A DNA stretch of 64,000 bases from DAIDKA01 sp035503515 (GCA_035503515.1 DATJTJ010000064.1:1-64000); one strand, 5' to 3'; positions 8,624 through 18,464 are shown, counted from the first letter of the stretch. Numbers and translations: made by a program. Notes: generated by a model from the sequence alone, not told the origin.

Positions 8624-11600
8624 TCAGCTCGTGATCGCGCGCAGGGTCTCCTCCAGCGTGGCTTCCTCGTAGGGCTTGCGCAGGTACCGGGCGCCCGCGA
8701 TGGCCTGCGGGGATCCCGGCTCCGGAGCATCGTAGCCGGAGGTCACCACGACCTTCAGGGCCGGCTGCAGGACGGCGGCCTGCTTCGCCAGCTCCTGACC
8801 GGACATGCCGGGCAGGCCCAGATCCGTCACCATCACGTCGAAGGGCTGTCCGCCCAGGCGCCTGAGCGCCTCGATGCCATCTGCGGCTTCGGTCACTTCG
8901 TGTCCATTGCTCTGCAGCAGGTAGCTGCTGCAGGTGCGAATGTCCTCATCGTCCTCGACCAGCAGCACCCGCAGGCCGCGCGGCGTCACGGCCGGTGGCG
9001 CGGACGCCTGATGTTGAGCACCGCGCGCCGCCAGGCGGCTGAGGTTGCGCTGCTCCTGATTGCGCAGCACGTGCCGCAGCTTGCGCGCCAGGGCTTCGCG
9101 GCTGTAGGGCTTGCTCAACAGGTCGATTCCCTCGTCCAGCCGTCCGCCGTGCACGATGGCATTCTCGGTGTAGCCGGAAGTGAACAGCACGGCGACATTC
9201 GGCAGCCGTTCGCGGGCCTTGCGCGCCAGTTCCGGACTGCGCAGCGGTCCGGGCATGACCACATCGGTGAACAGCAGATCGATCGGCACGCCGCTTTCGA
9301 CGATGGCGAGGGCGCTTTGTGCATCACGCGCCTGCAGCACCCGATAGCCCAGCCCCGCGAGCATGTCGATGACCGTGGAGCGCACGTCCTCGTCATCCTC
9401 CACGACCAGCACGGTCTCGGTGCCGCCTGTGGTCGGGCCGGCATCGACGTTGGTCTCGAGGTCCTCCTGATCGCGGGCCCGCGGCAGATACATGCGCACC
9501 GTCGTGCCCTGGCCATGCTCGCTGTAGATCTTGACGTGGCCGCCGGATTGCTTGACGAAGCCATAGACCATGCTCAGGCCGAGCCCCGTGCCCTGCCCTT
9601 CCGGCTTGGTCGTGAAGAACGGCTCGAAGACCCGCTCGAGGAGGTCGGTGGGAATCCCGCAGCCGGTGTCCGTCACGGCAAGCATGACGTACTGACCCGC
9701 GGTCACGTCCGAATGGCGCGCGGCGTAGGTGTCGTCGAGTGATGCGTTCCCGGCCTCGATGGTGAGCCTGCCGTGGCCTGCCATGGCATCACGGGAATTG
9801 ATGGCGAGGTTCAGCAGCGCATTCTCCACCTGCACCGAATCGACGAAGGTGTTCCACAGTCCGCCGGCCACGACCGTTTCGATCTCGATGCCCTCGCCGA
9901 TCGCCCGCCGCAGCATCTCATCGACACCCCGGATCAGCCGGCCCAGATTGATGACCTTCGGTGCCAGCGGCTGCCGGCGCCCGAAGGCGAGTAGCTGCGA
10001 GGCGAGCTTCGAGCCGCGGTTGAGGGCCGCGACCGCCGTCCCCAGCCGATGCTCGGCGCGCAGGTTCCCGGTGACATCCCGCGTCAGCAGCTGCAGATTG
10101 CCGGAGATGACCTGCAGCACGTTGTTGAAATCGTGCGCCACTCCGCCCGTCAGACGGCCGACGGCCTCCATCTTCTGGGCCTGGCGCAGCTGCGCCTCGG
10201 CATCCGCCCGCTCCGCGATCGCGGCGGCGACCCGGACTTCGAGCTGTTCGTTGGCCCGCTGCAGCACCTGTTCCGCATCCTTGCGCTCGGTGATATCGAT
10301 GACCGACCCGATGTATCCGAGGAACTCCCCAACATCGTCGAAACGGGGCGAGGCCGCGCTCAGCGCCCAGCGGTAGACGCCATCGGCGCGCCGCAGCCGG
10401 TATTCCATCCGGAAGGTCTCGTGCGCCGCGTTTGCCGCGAAAAAGGTGCGCCGGGACGGCTCCATGCTGTCCGGGTGCAGCGCCGTCCAGGCGCCGAAGC
10501 CCAGCGCCTGCTCCAGCGTCTGGCCGGTGAACTCCGTCCAGCCGCGGTTCAGGTAGGTCAGCGATCCGGAGGGATCGGTCATCCACATCATCACCGGGGC
10601 GCTGTCGGCCATGTTGCGGAAGCGGGCCTCGCTTTCGCGCAGTTCGCGCGTGGCCTCGCGCCGAATCCGCACCATTTCCAGGTTCGCATTGATGCGGGCG
10701 ACGAGTTCGCGCGCGGAAAACGGCTTGGTGAGATAATCGTCGGCGCCCGCATCCAGCCCTTCGATGCGGGCATCCTCGCCGGCGCGGGCGGACAGCAGGA
10801 TGACGGGCAGATCCCGGGTTTCCGGATCGGAGCGCAGTTCCCGCAGCAGTCCATAGCCATCCAGCCGCGGCATCATCACGTCGGTGAGGACCAGGTCGGG
10901 CTTGCGCCTGCGGATCTCCCCGAGCGCCGCGCGGCCATCGGCCGCGGTCCGCACCTCCCAGCGATGGTGGAGCAGGCGGCGCAGGTAATTGCGCATGTCG
11001 GCGTTATCGTCGACGACCAGCACGCGCGCCCCGAGGGTGCGCTCGTCGAAGCTGAGGTCGCTTGCCTCGTCCGCGACGGCATCGTCCCGGTCAGTATCCT
11101 CCTGGGGCAACCAGCGCAGCGCTTCCTCCACATAGGCTTCGGCGCGCATCGCGGTGGGCGCCCGCCGACGGTCGACATCGATGTGGTCGCGTTGCAGGTG
11201 TGCGGTGCCGAAGGGGATCGAAACCACGAACGTCGTGCCCTGGCCCACAGTACTTTGCACCGTGATGCTGCCGCCATGCAGGCGGACCAGTTCCTGCACC
11301 AGCGCCAGTCCGATGCCCGAACCTTCGAACGAGCGGCTTTTTTGGCCTTCGATGCGCTGGAAGCGCTCGAAGATCCGCGGCAGCTCGGGTTCGGGAATAC
11401 CCTCGCCGGTATCGCTGACCAGCACTTCGGCATGCTTGCCATCGGCCGAGGCACGGGTCCGCACCGCGATTTCCCCCTCGAAGGTGAACTTGAACGCGTT
11501 CGAGAGCAGGTTCAGGAGAATCTTTTCCCACATCTCCCGATCGACGTAGACCGGCTGCGCGAAGGGCTGGCAGTCGATGCTCAGCCGCAGGCCGGCCTTC

Positions 11601-12919
11601 TCCATCGCAGAACTGAAATTCGAAGCCAGCTCGGCGCTGAACGTCGCGAGGTCCGTGGCGCTGAAGCTCGCCTCGACGCGCCCGGCCTCGATGCGCGAGA
11701 AGTCCAGCAGCGTATTGACCAGCTTGAGGAGGCGCAGGCTGTTGTGGTGGGCCGTTTCCAGGCGTACCCGCTGTGGCACGGGCAATGCGGCATCCGAACG
11801 GTCATTCAATGCGTCCTCGATCGGCCCGAGCATGAGGGTCAGCGGCGTGCGGAACTCGTGGCTGACATTGGAGAAGAAGGTGGTCTTGGCCCGATCCAGT
11901 TCCGCCAGGGCCTCGGCGCGATGCCGTTCCTCCTCGTAGAGTTGCGCGTTGGCGAGACCGGCGCTGACCTGTCCGGCAACCAGGTGCAGGAAGCTGTGAT
12001 AGTTCTGGTCGAAGAGCCGGAACGGATTGAGCCCGACGATCAGCACCCCCGCCCGGCCGCCCTCCCCGGACGCGGATACCGGCAGCAGGACCGCCTGCGA
12101 GGGCATGCGCGGCCACGGGCCGGCCGGAAAGTCGATTTCCTTCGCCTCCAGGTCCGCAACGGTCTGCGCGGCCTGTGACCGCAGGACCTTCGCGAACGGC
12201 CACAGCGAGGCATCCTCGAGCGCCACGGAGGGCGGGGCCCCCGCCGCGCCGGGTTGGATGCCGGCGGCAGCGGCGAGTTCCATGACCGTGCCGCCGGGGT
12301 CCGCCAGATAGAGCATGGCGAAGGGCATGTCATGGGAATTGCTCGCGAATGCCCGGGCCGCCCGCTCGCAGACCTCCTGGCGGGTGCGCGCGTGAGCGGA
12401 TTCGGCGGCGAGGTTGCGCAGCAGCCCCAGCTGCCGCTCGCCGATCACCCGGCGGGTATCGTCACTGTTGGCGCAGAAAATGCCGCCCACGGAGCCATCG
12501 TCGTTGGGGATGGGACTGTAGGAAAACGTGTAGTAGGTTTCCTCGGGGTAGCCGTTGCGCTCCATGATGAGCAGCTGCGCTTCCACGTACGTGCCGTGGC
12601 CGCCGTGCAGTGCCGTATCCAGCAACGGACCGATGTCAGCCCAGATTTCGCGCCACACGTCGGCCGTCGGTCGGCCCAGGGCCCACGGATGCTTGCCGCC
12701 GACGATGGCCTTGTAGGGATCATTGTAGAAGTACAGCAGTTCCGGCCCCCACCCGATCCAGATGGGTTGCCGCGAGGTGAGCATGATGCGCAGCGCCATG
12801 CGCAGCGTCTGCGGCCAGGACTCCGGCGGACCCAGCCCGGTCGCACGCCAGTCGTATTTCCGGATCAGCTCGCCCAGTTCCCCGCCGCCGGAAAGAAACT
12901 CTGGATTCCCGCTCACCAT
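8624..12919 (-). CDS. Hybrid sensor histidine kinase with two kinase cores and three receiver domains
   Basis: 1431 residues from ATG 12919. Domain order: PAS-like sensor (about 1-160), GAF (about 170-320), HisKA with His354 in SHEFRTPL and its ATPase domain, receiver 1 (LVVDDNADMRNY, Asp680 in LTDVMMPRLDG), PAS/PAC (about 760-880), second HisKA with His929 in GVAHDFNNVL and a second ATPase domain (INSRDAMAG, FEPFFTTKPEGQGTGLGL), then receiver 2 (VVEDDEDVRS, FTDVVMPG) and receiver 3 (VEDDEDIRTC, VTDLGLPGMSG). No transmembrane segment is evident, so it should be a cytoplasmic phosphorelay sensor. It lacks a DNA-binding output domain. It is divergent from another hybrid kinase across a short gap holding a palindrome. 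Confidence 0.9.
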   Translation of the reverse strand: MVSGNPEFLSGGGELGELIRKYDWRATGLGPPESWPQTLRMALRIMLTSRQPIWIGWGPELLYFYNDPYKAIVGGKHPWALGRPTADVWREIWADIGPLLDTALHGGHGTYVEAQLLIMERNGYPEETYYTFSYSPIPNDDGSVGGIFCANSDDTRRVIGERQLGLLRNLAAESAHARTRQEVCERAARAFASNSHDMPFAMLYLADPGGTVMELAAAAGIQPGAAGAPPSVALEDASLWPFAKVLRSQAAQTVADLEAKEIDFPAGPWPRMPSQAVLLPVSASGEGGRAGVLIVGLNPFRLFDQNYHSFLHLVAGQVSAGLANAQLYEEERHRAEALAELDRAKTTFFSNVSHEFRTPLTLMLGPIEDALNDRSDAALPVPQRVRLETAHHNSLRLLKLVNTLLDFSRIEAGRVEASFSATDLATFSAELASNFSSAMEKAGLRLSIDCQPFAQPVYVDREMWEKILLNLLSNAFKFTFEGEIAVRTRASADGKHAEVLVSDTGEGIPEPELPRIFERFQRIEGQKSRSFEGSGIGLALVQELVRLHGGSITVQSTVGQGTTFVVSIPFGTAHLQRDHIDVDRRRAPTAMRAEAYVEEALRWLPQEDTDRDDAVADEASDLSFDERTLGARVLVVDDNADMRNYLRRLLHHRWEVRTAADGRAALGEIRRRKPDLVLTDVMMPRLDGYGLLRELRSDPETRDLPVILLSARAGEDARIEGLDAGADDYLTKPFSARELVARINANLEMVRIRREATRELRESEARFRNMADSAPVMMWMTDPSGSLTYLNRGWTEFTGQTLEQALGFGAWTALHPDSMEPSRRTFFAANAAHETFRMEYRLRRADGVYRWALSAASPRFDDVGEFLGYIGSVIDITERKDAEQVLQRANEQLEVRVAAAIAERADAEAQLRQAQKMEAVGRLTGGVAHDFNNVLQVISGNLQLLTRDVTGNLRAEHRLGTAVAALNRGSKLASQLLAFGRRQPLAPKVINLGRLIRGVDEMLRRAIGEGIEIETVVAGGLWNTFVDSVQVENALLNLAINSRDAMAGHGRLTIEAGNASLDDTYAARHSDVTAGQYVMLAVTDTGCGIPTDLLERVFEPFFTTKPEGQGTGLGLSMVYGFVKQSGGHVKIYSEHGQGTTVRMYLPRARDQEDLETNVDAGPTTGGTETVLVVEDDEDVRSTVIDMLAGLGYRVLQARDAQSALAIVESGVPIDLLFTDVVMPGPLRSPELARKARERLPNVAVLFTSGYTENAIVHGGRLDEGIDLLSKPYSREALARKLRHVLRNQEQRNLSRLAARGAQHQASAPPAVTPRGLRVLLVEDDEDIRTCSSYLLQSNGHEVTEAADGIEALRRLGGQPFDVMVTDLGLPGMSGQELAKQAAVLQPALKVVVTSGYDAPEPGSPQAIAGARYLRKPYEEATLEETLRAITS

Positions 12920-13008
12920 CCCCCTCTGTCTTATGCGGCCCCTGTGTAATGGCACAGCCAAAGTAGCCGATCGGCCCGGCACCCTCACGGCGCGCCGGTG
13001 GAAATGGC

Positions 13009-13030
13009 GATGTAGGCCATGGCCTACATC
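13009..13030. promoter_or_regulatory. 22-bp perfect palindrome between divergent sensor kinases (candidate operator)
   Basis: The 22 bases read identically on both strands; the centre is GGCCATGGCC flanked by GATGTA and TACATC. It sits 90 bases upstream of the minus-strand kinase start and 50 bases upstream of the plus-strand kinase start, beside the TATAAT at 13065. A dimeric regulator could control both genes from it. No cognate regulator is evident. Confidence 0.5.
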
Positions 13031-13064
13031 AGTCTTGACTTGGTTCGCCCGACGGTGCCCTGCC

Positions 13065-13070
13065 TATAAT
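13065..13070 (+). promoter_or_regulatory. Candidate -10 box for the 13.1 kb sensor kinase; possible leaderless transcript
   Basis: A perfect TATAAT ends 10 bases before the ATG at 13081. Initiation 6-7 bases downstream would leave a leader of only a few bases, and no Shine-Dalgarno of normal spacing precedes the ATG. The nearest TTGACT (13035) is 24 bases upstream of the box, too far for a standard -35. Confidence 0.5.
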
Positions 13071-13080
13071 CGTCGCAGGT

Positions 13081-15216
13081 ATGACAACCCCTGATACCAC
13101 GACCCCGACTGTGCTGGAGCCGCCGGATCTCCCCGGGGACGAGGCGGATCGCATCGGCAATCTCGAACGGGCCCGGCTGGCGGCCGTGGTCGATTCCTCC
13201 CACGATGCCATCGTCAGCAAGACCCTGGAAGGCCGCATCCAGACTTGGAACGCGGCCGCGGAGCGGCTGTTCGGTTACAGCGCCGAGGAAGTGATCGGCA
13301 AACCCATCACCATCATCGTCCCGCAGGAACTGCAGGCGGAGGAAGCCCAGATCCTGGCCCGGCTGCGCGCCGGAGAGCGCATCGATCATTTCGAGACGGT
13401 CCGCACCACCAAGGCCGGCCGTCGCATCCCGGTGTCGCTGACTGTGTCGCCGGTGCGCAACGCCGACGGCAGGATCATCGGCGCCTCGAAAATCGCGCGC
13501 GACATCTCCGACCGGCAACGTGCCGAGCGCATGCTGCGCCAGACCCAGGCGCAGCTGGCCGAACATGCCGCAGGCCTGGAACGGCTGAACGAGTGCACCG
13601 CCCGGCTGTGGAGCTGCCACACCATGCAGGCCGGGCTGGACGTGATCCTGAGTGCGGTGCTCGAGCTGTTGGGAGCCCGGAAAGGCAACATCCAGCTTCT
13701 GGACGAAACCGCCACGACCCTAAAGATCGTGGCGCAGCGCGGTTTCGATGGAGGCTTCCTCGATTTCTTCGCCGAAGTGGCCGCGAACGACGACGCGGCC
13801 TGCGCACGGGCGCTGCAGAGCGGTGAACGCACCATCGTGGAGGACACCGAAACGGACGAGCAGTACCAATCGCTGCGCGAGGTCGCCCGCGCCGCCGGCT
13901 ACCGCGCCGTCGTGTCGACGCCCCTGATCGGTCCGGATGGGACGCCCTTCGGCATGCTCTCCACCCATTTCGAGACCCGCCACCAGCCCACCCAGCAGCA
14001 GCTGCGACTGCTGGACATGTTCGTACGCCACGCCTGCGACTTCATCCGGCGTTGCAAGACCGAACAGACGCTGCGGCTGCGGGAGGAATCGCTGCGCGAT
14101 GGCGACCGGCGCAAGGACGAATTCCTGGCGCTGCTCGCGCATGAACTGCGCAACCCCCTCGCGCCGGTGCGCTACGCCCTGGCCACGATCCGTAAGCCAG
14201 GCCTGACCCTCGAGCAGCGCACGCGGGCGAACGAGATCATCGAACGCCAGGTCGTGCACATGAGCCATCTGCTCGATGACCTGCTCGACGTCTCGCGCAT
14301 CACCCGCGGGGCGATCGTCCTGAAGAAGACGCGCACCGAACTGGCACCGGTGATCGAGGCGGCCGTGGATGCCGCGAGGCCCGTGATCGATGCCCGCCAG
14401 CACAGCCTGCTGCTCGATCTGGCCGGCGAACCGGTGTACCTGGAAGCCGACCCGGTGCGACTGACGCAGGTTTTCTCCAACCTTCTCATCAACGCCGCCA
14501 AGTACACCGGTTCGAAGGGCCAGATCCAGGTCCGCGTGACCAAGGAAGGCACCGATGTCGTCGTCTCCATCCGTGACAATGGCATCGGCATTTCCAAGGA
14601 GCTGATGCCGCGGCTGTTCACCCTCTTCACCCAGGCCCGCCCGGCGCTCGAGCGCTCGGAGGGCGGCCTCGGCGTCGGTCTCGCGCTGGTGCGGGGCCTC
14701 GTGACCCTGCATGGCGGGCATGTCCAGGCACGCAGCGATGGGCCCAACCAGGGCAGCGAATTCATCGTGCAACTGCCCATGAGCAACTCCGCGGGCGAGG
14801 ACGGTACCGGGGAGGCGGCCGGGGGCTCGAGGAACGCTCAGCACGGCCTCAAGGTCATCGTCGTCGACGACAATCAGGACGTGGCCGAAAGCTGCAAGAC
14901 GCTCCTGGAACTCTCCGGGCACCGGGTCAGCACGGCCTATACCGGGCGCGAAGCGGTCGAACTGGCCGAGAACATCCGGCCCGACGTGATGCTGCTCGAC
15001 ATCGGGTTGCCGGACATGAGCGGTTACGAGGTGGCGCGGCGCATCCGCGCCACGAACTGGGGGAGCAGGACGGATCTGATCGCGGTCACCGGGTGGGGTC
15101 AGGAGGCGGACCGGGAGCGGGCCTTCCGCGCCGGCTTCGACCACCACCTGACCAAGCCCATTTCCACCGATTCACTGGAAACCCTGCTGCAATCCCTGCA
15201 TTTGCACCCCGCCTGA
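13081..15216 (+). CDS. Hybrid sensor histidine kinase (PAS-GAF-HisKA-ATPase-receiver)
   Basis: 711 residues. A PAS domain (about 30-165, IVSKTLEGRIQTWNAAAERL) is followed by a GAF domain (about 175-330), HisKA with His354 in LLAHELRNPL, an ATPase domain (NLLINAAKYT, DNGIGIS, GGLGVGLALV) and one receiver with Asp640 in MLLDIGLPDMSG. No membrane segment is visible, so this is a soluble sensor. The receiver probably regulates the kinase or passes phosphate to a partner encoded elsewhere. The divergent neighbour is another soluble hybrid kinase, so the two may form one network. Confidence 0.9.
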   Translation: MTTPDTTTPTVLEPPDLPGDEADRIGNLERARLAAVVDSSHDAIVSKTLEGRIQTWNAAAERLFGYSAEEVIGKPITIIVPQELQAEEAQILARLRAGERIDHFETVRTTKAGRRIPVSLTVSPVRNADGRIIGASKIARDISDRQRAERMLRQTQAQLAEHAAGLERLNECTARLWSCHTMQAGLDVILSAVLELLGARKGNIQLLDETATTLKIVAQRGFDGGFLDFFAEVAANDDAACARALQSGERTIVEDTETDEQYQSLREVARAAGYRAVVSTPLIGPDGTPFGMLSTHFETRHQPTQQQLRLLDMFVRHACDFIRRCKTEQTLRLREESLRDGDRRKDEFLALLAHELRNPLAPVRYALATIRKPGLTLEQRTRANEIIERQVVHMSHLLDDLLDVSRITRGAIVLKKTRTELAPVIEAAVDAARPVIDARQHSLLLDLAGEPVYLEADPVRLTQVFSNLLINAAKYTGSKGQIQVRVTKEGTDVVVSIRDNGIGISKELMPRLFTLFTQARPALERSEGGLGVGLALVRGLVTLHGGHVQARSDGPNQGSEFIVQLPMSNSAGEDGTGEAAGGSRNAQHGLKVIVVDDNQDVAESCKTLLELSGHRVSTAYTGREAVELAENIRPDVMLLDIGLPDMSGYEVARRIRATNWGSRTDLIAVTGWGQEADRERAFRAGFDHHLTKPISTDSLETLLQSLHLHPA

Positions 15217-15237
15217 GTCGGAGTATCGTACGGTCCC

Positions 15238-15630
15238 GTGGCCGTGCGAACCAAACAAGAAAAAGCCAACCTGCGCCTGGTGGAGCGGATCTACGAGGAA
15301 GTACTCGGCCCGATCGATTCCGGGGCGGTGGATGCACTGTTCGATCCGGGATACATCCAGCACAACCCCAACGCCGCCACCGGCTCGCAGGGCCTGAAGG
15401 AAATGCTGGATCGGGCGAAGATCAAGTACCCCAAATGCGAGCACCGGGTGAAGCGCATGATCGCCGACGGTGACCTGGTGGCGGCGCACGTGCACGTGAT
15501 CTTCCAGCCCGGCGACGAGGGATTTGCGGTGGTGGATATCTTCCGCATCGCCAAGGGCAGGATCGCCGAGCACTGGGATGTGATGCAGCCCATCACACCG
15601 AGCACCAGGAACGACAACGGGCGCTTTTAG
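15238..15630 (+). CDS. SnoaL-like (NTF2-fold) protein
   Basis: 130 residues from a GTG at 15238 (a second GTG at 15244 is also possible). The sequence IYEEVLGPIDSGAVDALF, YIQHNPNAATGSQGLKEML and VDIFRIAKGRIAEHWDVMQP is typical of the SnoaL-like group, where a cone-shaped barrel binds a small hydrophobic molecule. QHNP with the later EHWD is a common signature of this subgroup. Reaction unknown; members are often annotated as polyketide cyclase-like. It lies between the sensor kinase and the UMF1 transporter, 12 bases before the latter, so probably co-transcribed with it. Confidence 0.8.
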   Translation: MAVRTKQEKANLRLVERIYEEVLGPIDSGAVDALFDPGYIQHNPNAATGSQGLKEMLDRAKIKYPKCEHRVKRMIADGDLVAAHVHVIFQPGDEGFAVVDIFRIAKGRIAEHWDVMQPITPSTRNDNGRF

Positions 15631-15642
15631 GAAGGACCCCGC

Positions 15643-17019
15643 ATGGAACTGAACCTGCCGGCCTCGGCAATGGGACTTTCCGGCCGCAGGACCCTGCTCG
15701 GCCGCTGGTCCTGGGCCTGCTTCGACGGCGCCCGCAGTCCCTTCCAGGTACTAATCGTCATCTTCGTGTTTTCGGCCTATTTCAGTACGGTCGTGGTATC
15801 CGACCCGGTGCGCGGGCAGGTGCTCTGGAGCTTCACCAGCGCGATCGCCGCGATCATCATCGCCATCGGCGCCCCCGTCCTGGGAGCCATCGCCGATGCC
15901 GGCGGCCGTCGCAAACCCTGGCTGGTCGCCTGCATCAGCGTCGGCGTGCCCTGCATGGTTGCGTTGTGGTTCGCGACTCCCGCCATGGGAGCGGGCTTGC
16001 GCTGGATTTGCCTGGCGGTGATCGGCGGCATCCTCTTTTACGAGTTCTCGGCGATCTTCTGCAATGCGATGCTGCCGAACGTCGCCCCACGGGGCATCGG
16101 GTTCTGGAGCGGCATGGGGTATGCGCTGGGCAACGGGTTCGGCGTCGTACTCTTCATCTTCTTCCTCTTCGCCTGGAGCTGGAATCCGCACCCGCTGTTC
16201 GGCCTGGACAAGAACCTGCATGAACCGGAACGCGCCGTGGGCATCCTCGCGGCGCTATGGATGGTGGTCTTCGGCCTGCCGCTGTTCCTGTTCACGCCCG
16301 ATTCGGCCGGCACAACGCTCGGCGCCGGGACGATCATCCGCCGCGGCCTGAAGAACCTGATCGAAACCCTGGGCAAGGTCCGGCAGTACCGCAACGTGGG
16401 CGTGTTCCTGATCGCACGCATGATCTACAACGAAGGTTTCGTCGTCCTGATGGCCTTCACCGGGGTGTATGCGGCCGGGGTCCTGCGCTGGAGTGCCGAA
16501 GCGCTCATCATGCAGGGACTGCTCAACAGTGTCGCGGCCTCACTCGCGGGGCTGCTCGCCGGCTGGATGGACCTGCGGATCGGCTCGCGGCGCAGCGCCA
16601 TGATTTTCGTGGCGGGGTCGCTGCTCGCGATCGTGATCGTGTGCTCCACGAGCCCCGATACCGCCCTGTTCATCCACCTGGCGCGGCCGCTGCACAACTA
16701 TGGCGGCATGTTCCCCACCCTCCCCGACGTCGTGTTCTGCATCGCGCAGGTGGCCGCCGCCACCTTCGTCACCGGCGGTCTGGCCTCGAGCCGGGCCCTG
16801 ATGGGCAAGCTCGCGCCAGCGGCGATGCTCAACGAATTCTTCGGGGTCTACGCCATGTCGGGCACGGCGACTTCGTTCGTGGGGCCGCTGGCCATCGGCC
16901 TGGTCACGTCCGTCTCGCACAGTCAGCGCATCGGTATCGCCAGCGGCATCCTCTTCCTGGTCGTCGGCATGCTGCTGTTGCTGCGCGTCCGCGAGCCCGG
17001 CATTGCCGCTGCCGCCTAG
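15643..17019 (+). CDS. MFS transporter, UMF1 family
   Basis: 458 residues with about twelve hydrophobic segments. The start RRTLLGRWSWACFDGARSPF matches the conserved opening of the UMF1 (Atg22-like) family, and GAPVLGAIADAGGRRKPWL is the MFS loop 2-3 motif. The family is thought to export amino acids or related solutes; the substrate here is unknown. Its stop shares the palindromic CTAG with the stop of the convergent Ada-AlkA gene (4-base overlap). Confidence 0.85.
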   Translation: MELNLPASAMGLSGRRTLLGRWSWACFDGARSPFQVLIVIFVFSAYFSTVVVSDPVRGQVLWSFTSAIAAIIIAIGAPVLGAIADAGGRRKPWLVACISVGVPCMVALWFATPAMGAGLRWICLAVIGGILFYEFSAIFCNAMLPNVAPRGIGFWSGMGYALGNGFGVVLFIFFLFAWSWNPHPLFGLDKNLHEPERAVGILAALWMVVFGLPLFLFTPDSAGTTLGAGTIIRRGLKNLIETLGKVRQYRNVGVFLIARMIYNEGFVVLMAFTGVYAAGVLRWSAEALIMQGLLNSVAASLAGLLAGWMDLRIGSRRSAMIFVAGSLLAIVIVCSTSPDTALFIHLARPLHNYGGMFPTLPDVVFCIAQVAAATFVTGGLASSRALMGKLAPAAMLNEFFGVYAMSGTATSFVGPLAIGLVTSVSHSQRIGIASGILFLVVGMLLLLRVREPGIAAAA

Positions 17020-18464
17020 CCGCTGGCCCACAGGTGCTGGGCGGCGTAGGCCCGCCACGGACGCCAGCCCTCCGCCCGCACCAGCAGTTCTGCGGCGCTG
17101 GGGCGCCGGCCGGTGCTGTCGGTGAGGGCCCGCATCAGCCCCACATCGGCGGCGGGGAAAGCATCCGGCTCGCGCAATTGCCGCAGGGCAATATAGTGTG
17201 CCGTCCATTCACCGACCCCGCGGATGGCCCGCAACCGCGCGATGGCATCCTCGAGGTCACAGCAGGCCCCGAACAGGTCCGGATTGCGGATCGCGGCGGA
17301 GGCAATTCCATTGAGGGTCATGGCCCGGCTGCGGGGCATCCCCAGGAGGGTCAGATCGGCGTGGGCCAGAGCCTGCGGTGCCGGGAAGACATGCGTCAGC
17401 CCGGGTTCGGGCTTCCTGAGCGGCTCGCCGTACGCCGCCACCAGGCGTCCTGCCAGCCGCTGGGCCGCCGCCACGCTGATCTGCTGGCCCAGGACCGCCC
17501 GGATGGCGAGTTCGAAGCCGTCCCAGGCTCCCGGCACCCGCAGTCCGGGGCGCCGTTTCAGCAGTGGCGCCAGCGCCGGATCGCTGCGCAGATGCGCCGC
17601 GATGCTCAACGGATCCGCGGCCAGGTCGAACTGGCGCCGCAGCCGCGCGATGATATTGGGGAGCATGGCGAGCTTGGCGATGCGGATTTCGGCCCGCAGG
17701 GCATCGCCCGCCGCCGGCCGCACCCGCACGGTCCCTTGCGCGCCCTCCAGCAGCAGGGTGCGCGCATAGCCTCCATCCACGACCTGCTCCATTCCCGGGA
17801 TCGCACGTTGCGTCAGAAAGCGCAGCATGGCCGGCCAGTCATAGGGAGGCTTGTAGCGCAGCAGCAGTGCGAACTCGCCCCGGTCGGCAGCCGCCTCGTC
17901 CGGTCCCCCGAGGCGGCGCAATTCCCCTGGTGCGCGGCCGAACAGCGCGAGGAAGGTTTCGTTGAACCTGCGGATGCTGCCGAATCCTGAGGCGAAGGCC
18001 ACCTCGGTCATGGGCAGATGGGTCTCGTGGATCAGCTGCTTGGCCAGGAGGATCCGCCGCGCCTGGGCGACACCGACCGGGGAGGCGCCCAGATGCTGCC
18101 GGAACAGCCGGCGCAGCTGCCGCTCACCCACGCCAAGCCGCTCGGCCAGCGTGTCCACGCTGCCGTTGTCCAGGGCCCCCAGTTCGATCAGCGCCAGGCC
18201 CCGCGAGACGGTATTGGAGGTGCCGCGCCAGGCCCCCATGTCCGGCGCGGTCTCCGGCCGGCAGCGCAGGCAGGGCCGGAATCCGGCCTCCTGCGCCGCG
18301 GCGGCCGTGGGAAAGAACACCACGTTGCGCGATTGCGGTGTGCGCGCCGGACAGATCGGCCGGCAGTAGATGCCGGTGGTCTTCACTGCCGTGAAGAACC
18401 GTCCATCGAAACGGGCGTCGCGCAGCCGGACGGCGCGGTAACAGGCATCATGGTCGAGGTCCAT
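17016..18464 (-). CDS. alkA: Ada-AlkA fusion: methyl-phosphotriester sensor/AraC activator joined to 3-methyladenine DNA glycosylase II
   Basis: 482 residues from ATG 18464. The N-terminal Ada zinc domain has its four cysteines (Cys34, Cys38, Cys65, Cys68), one of which accepts methyl from DNA phosphotriesters. An AraC-type helix-turn-helix follows (SVDTLAERLGVGERQLRRLF, about 100-185). The rest is AlkA: the HhH motif LRAIRGVGEWTAHYIALRQL and catalytic Asp440 in FPAADVGLMRAL. It should both sense alkylation and excise alkylated bases, and may activate itself and the divergent ogt. This fusion without the O6-methyltransferase domain is a known architecture. Confidence 0.92.
   Translation of the reverse strand: MDLDHDACYRAVRLRDARFDGRFFTAVKTTGIYCRPICPARTPQSRNVVFFPTAAAAQEAGFRPCLRCRPETAPDMGAWRGTSNTVSRGLALIELGALDNGSVDTLAERLGVGERQLRRLFRQHLGASPVGVAQARRILLAKQLIHETHLPMTEVAFASGFGSIRRFNETFLALFGRAPGELRRLGGPDEAAADRGEFALLLRYKPPYDWPAMLRFLTQRAIPGMEQVVDGGYARTLLLEGAQGTVRVRPAAGDALRAEIRIAKLAMLPNIIARLRRQFDLAADPLSIAAHLRSDPALAPLLKRRPGLRVPGAWDGFELAIRAVLGQQISVAAAQRLAGRLVAAYGEPLRKPEPGLTHVFPAPQALAHADLTLLGMPRSRAMTLNGIASAAIRNPDLFGACCDLEDAIARLRAIRGVGEWTAHYIALRQLREPDAFPAADVGLMRALTDSTGRRPSAAELLVRAEGWRPWRAYAAQHLWASG

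Noticed and set aside
10049..12178. Long plus-strand open frame (709 codons) inside the minus-strand sensor kinase
   Set aside because: It is antisense to conserved histidine kinase and receiver motifs and its translation shows no domain. Long antisense frames are common at this GC content.
13035..13040. TTGACT as a -35 box for the 13.1 kb kinase
   Set aside because: Spacing to the TATAAT is 24 bases, too long for a standard sigma-70 promoter.
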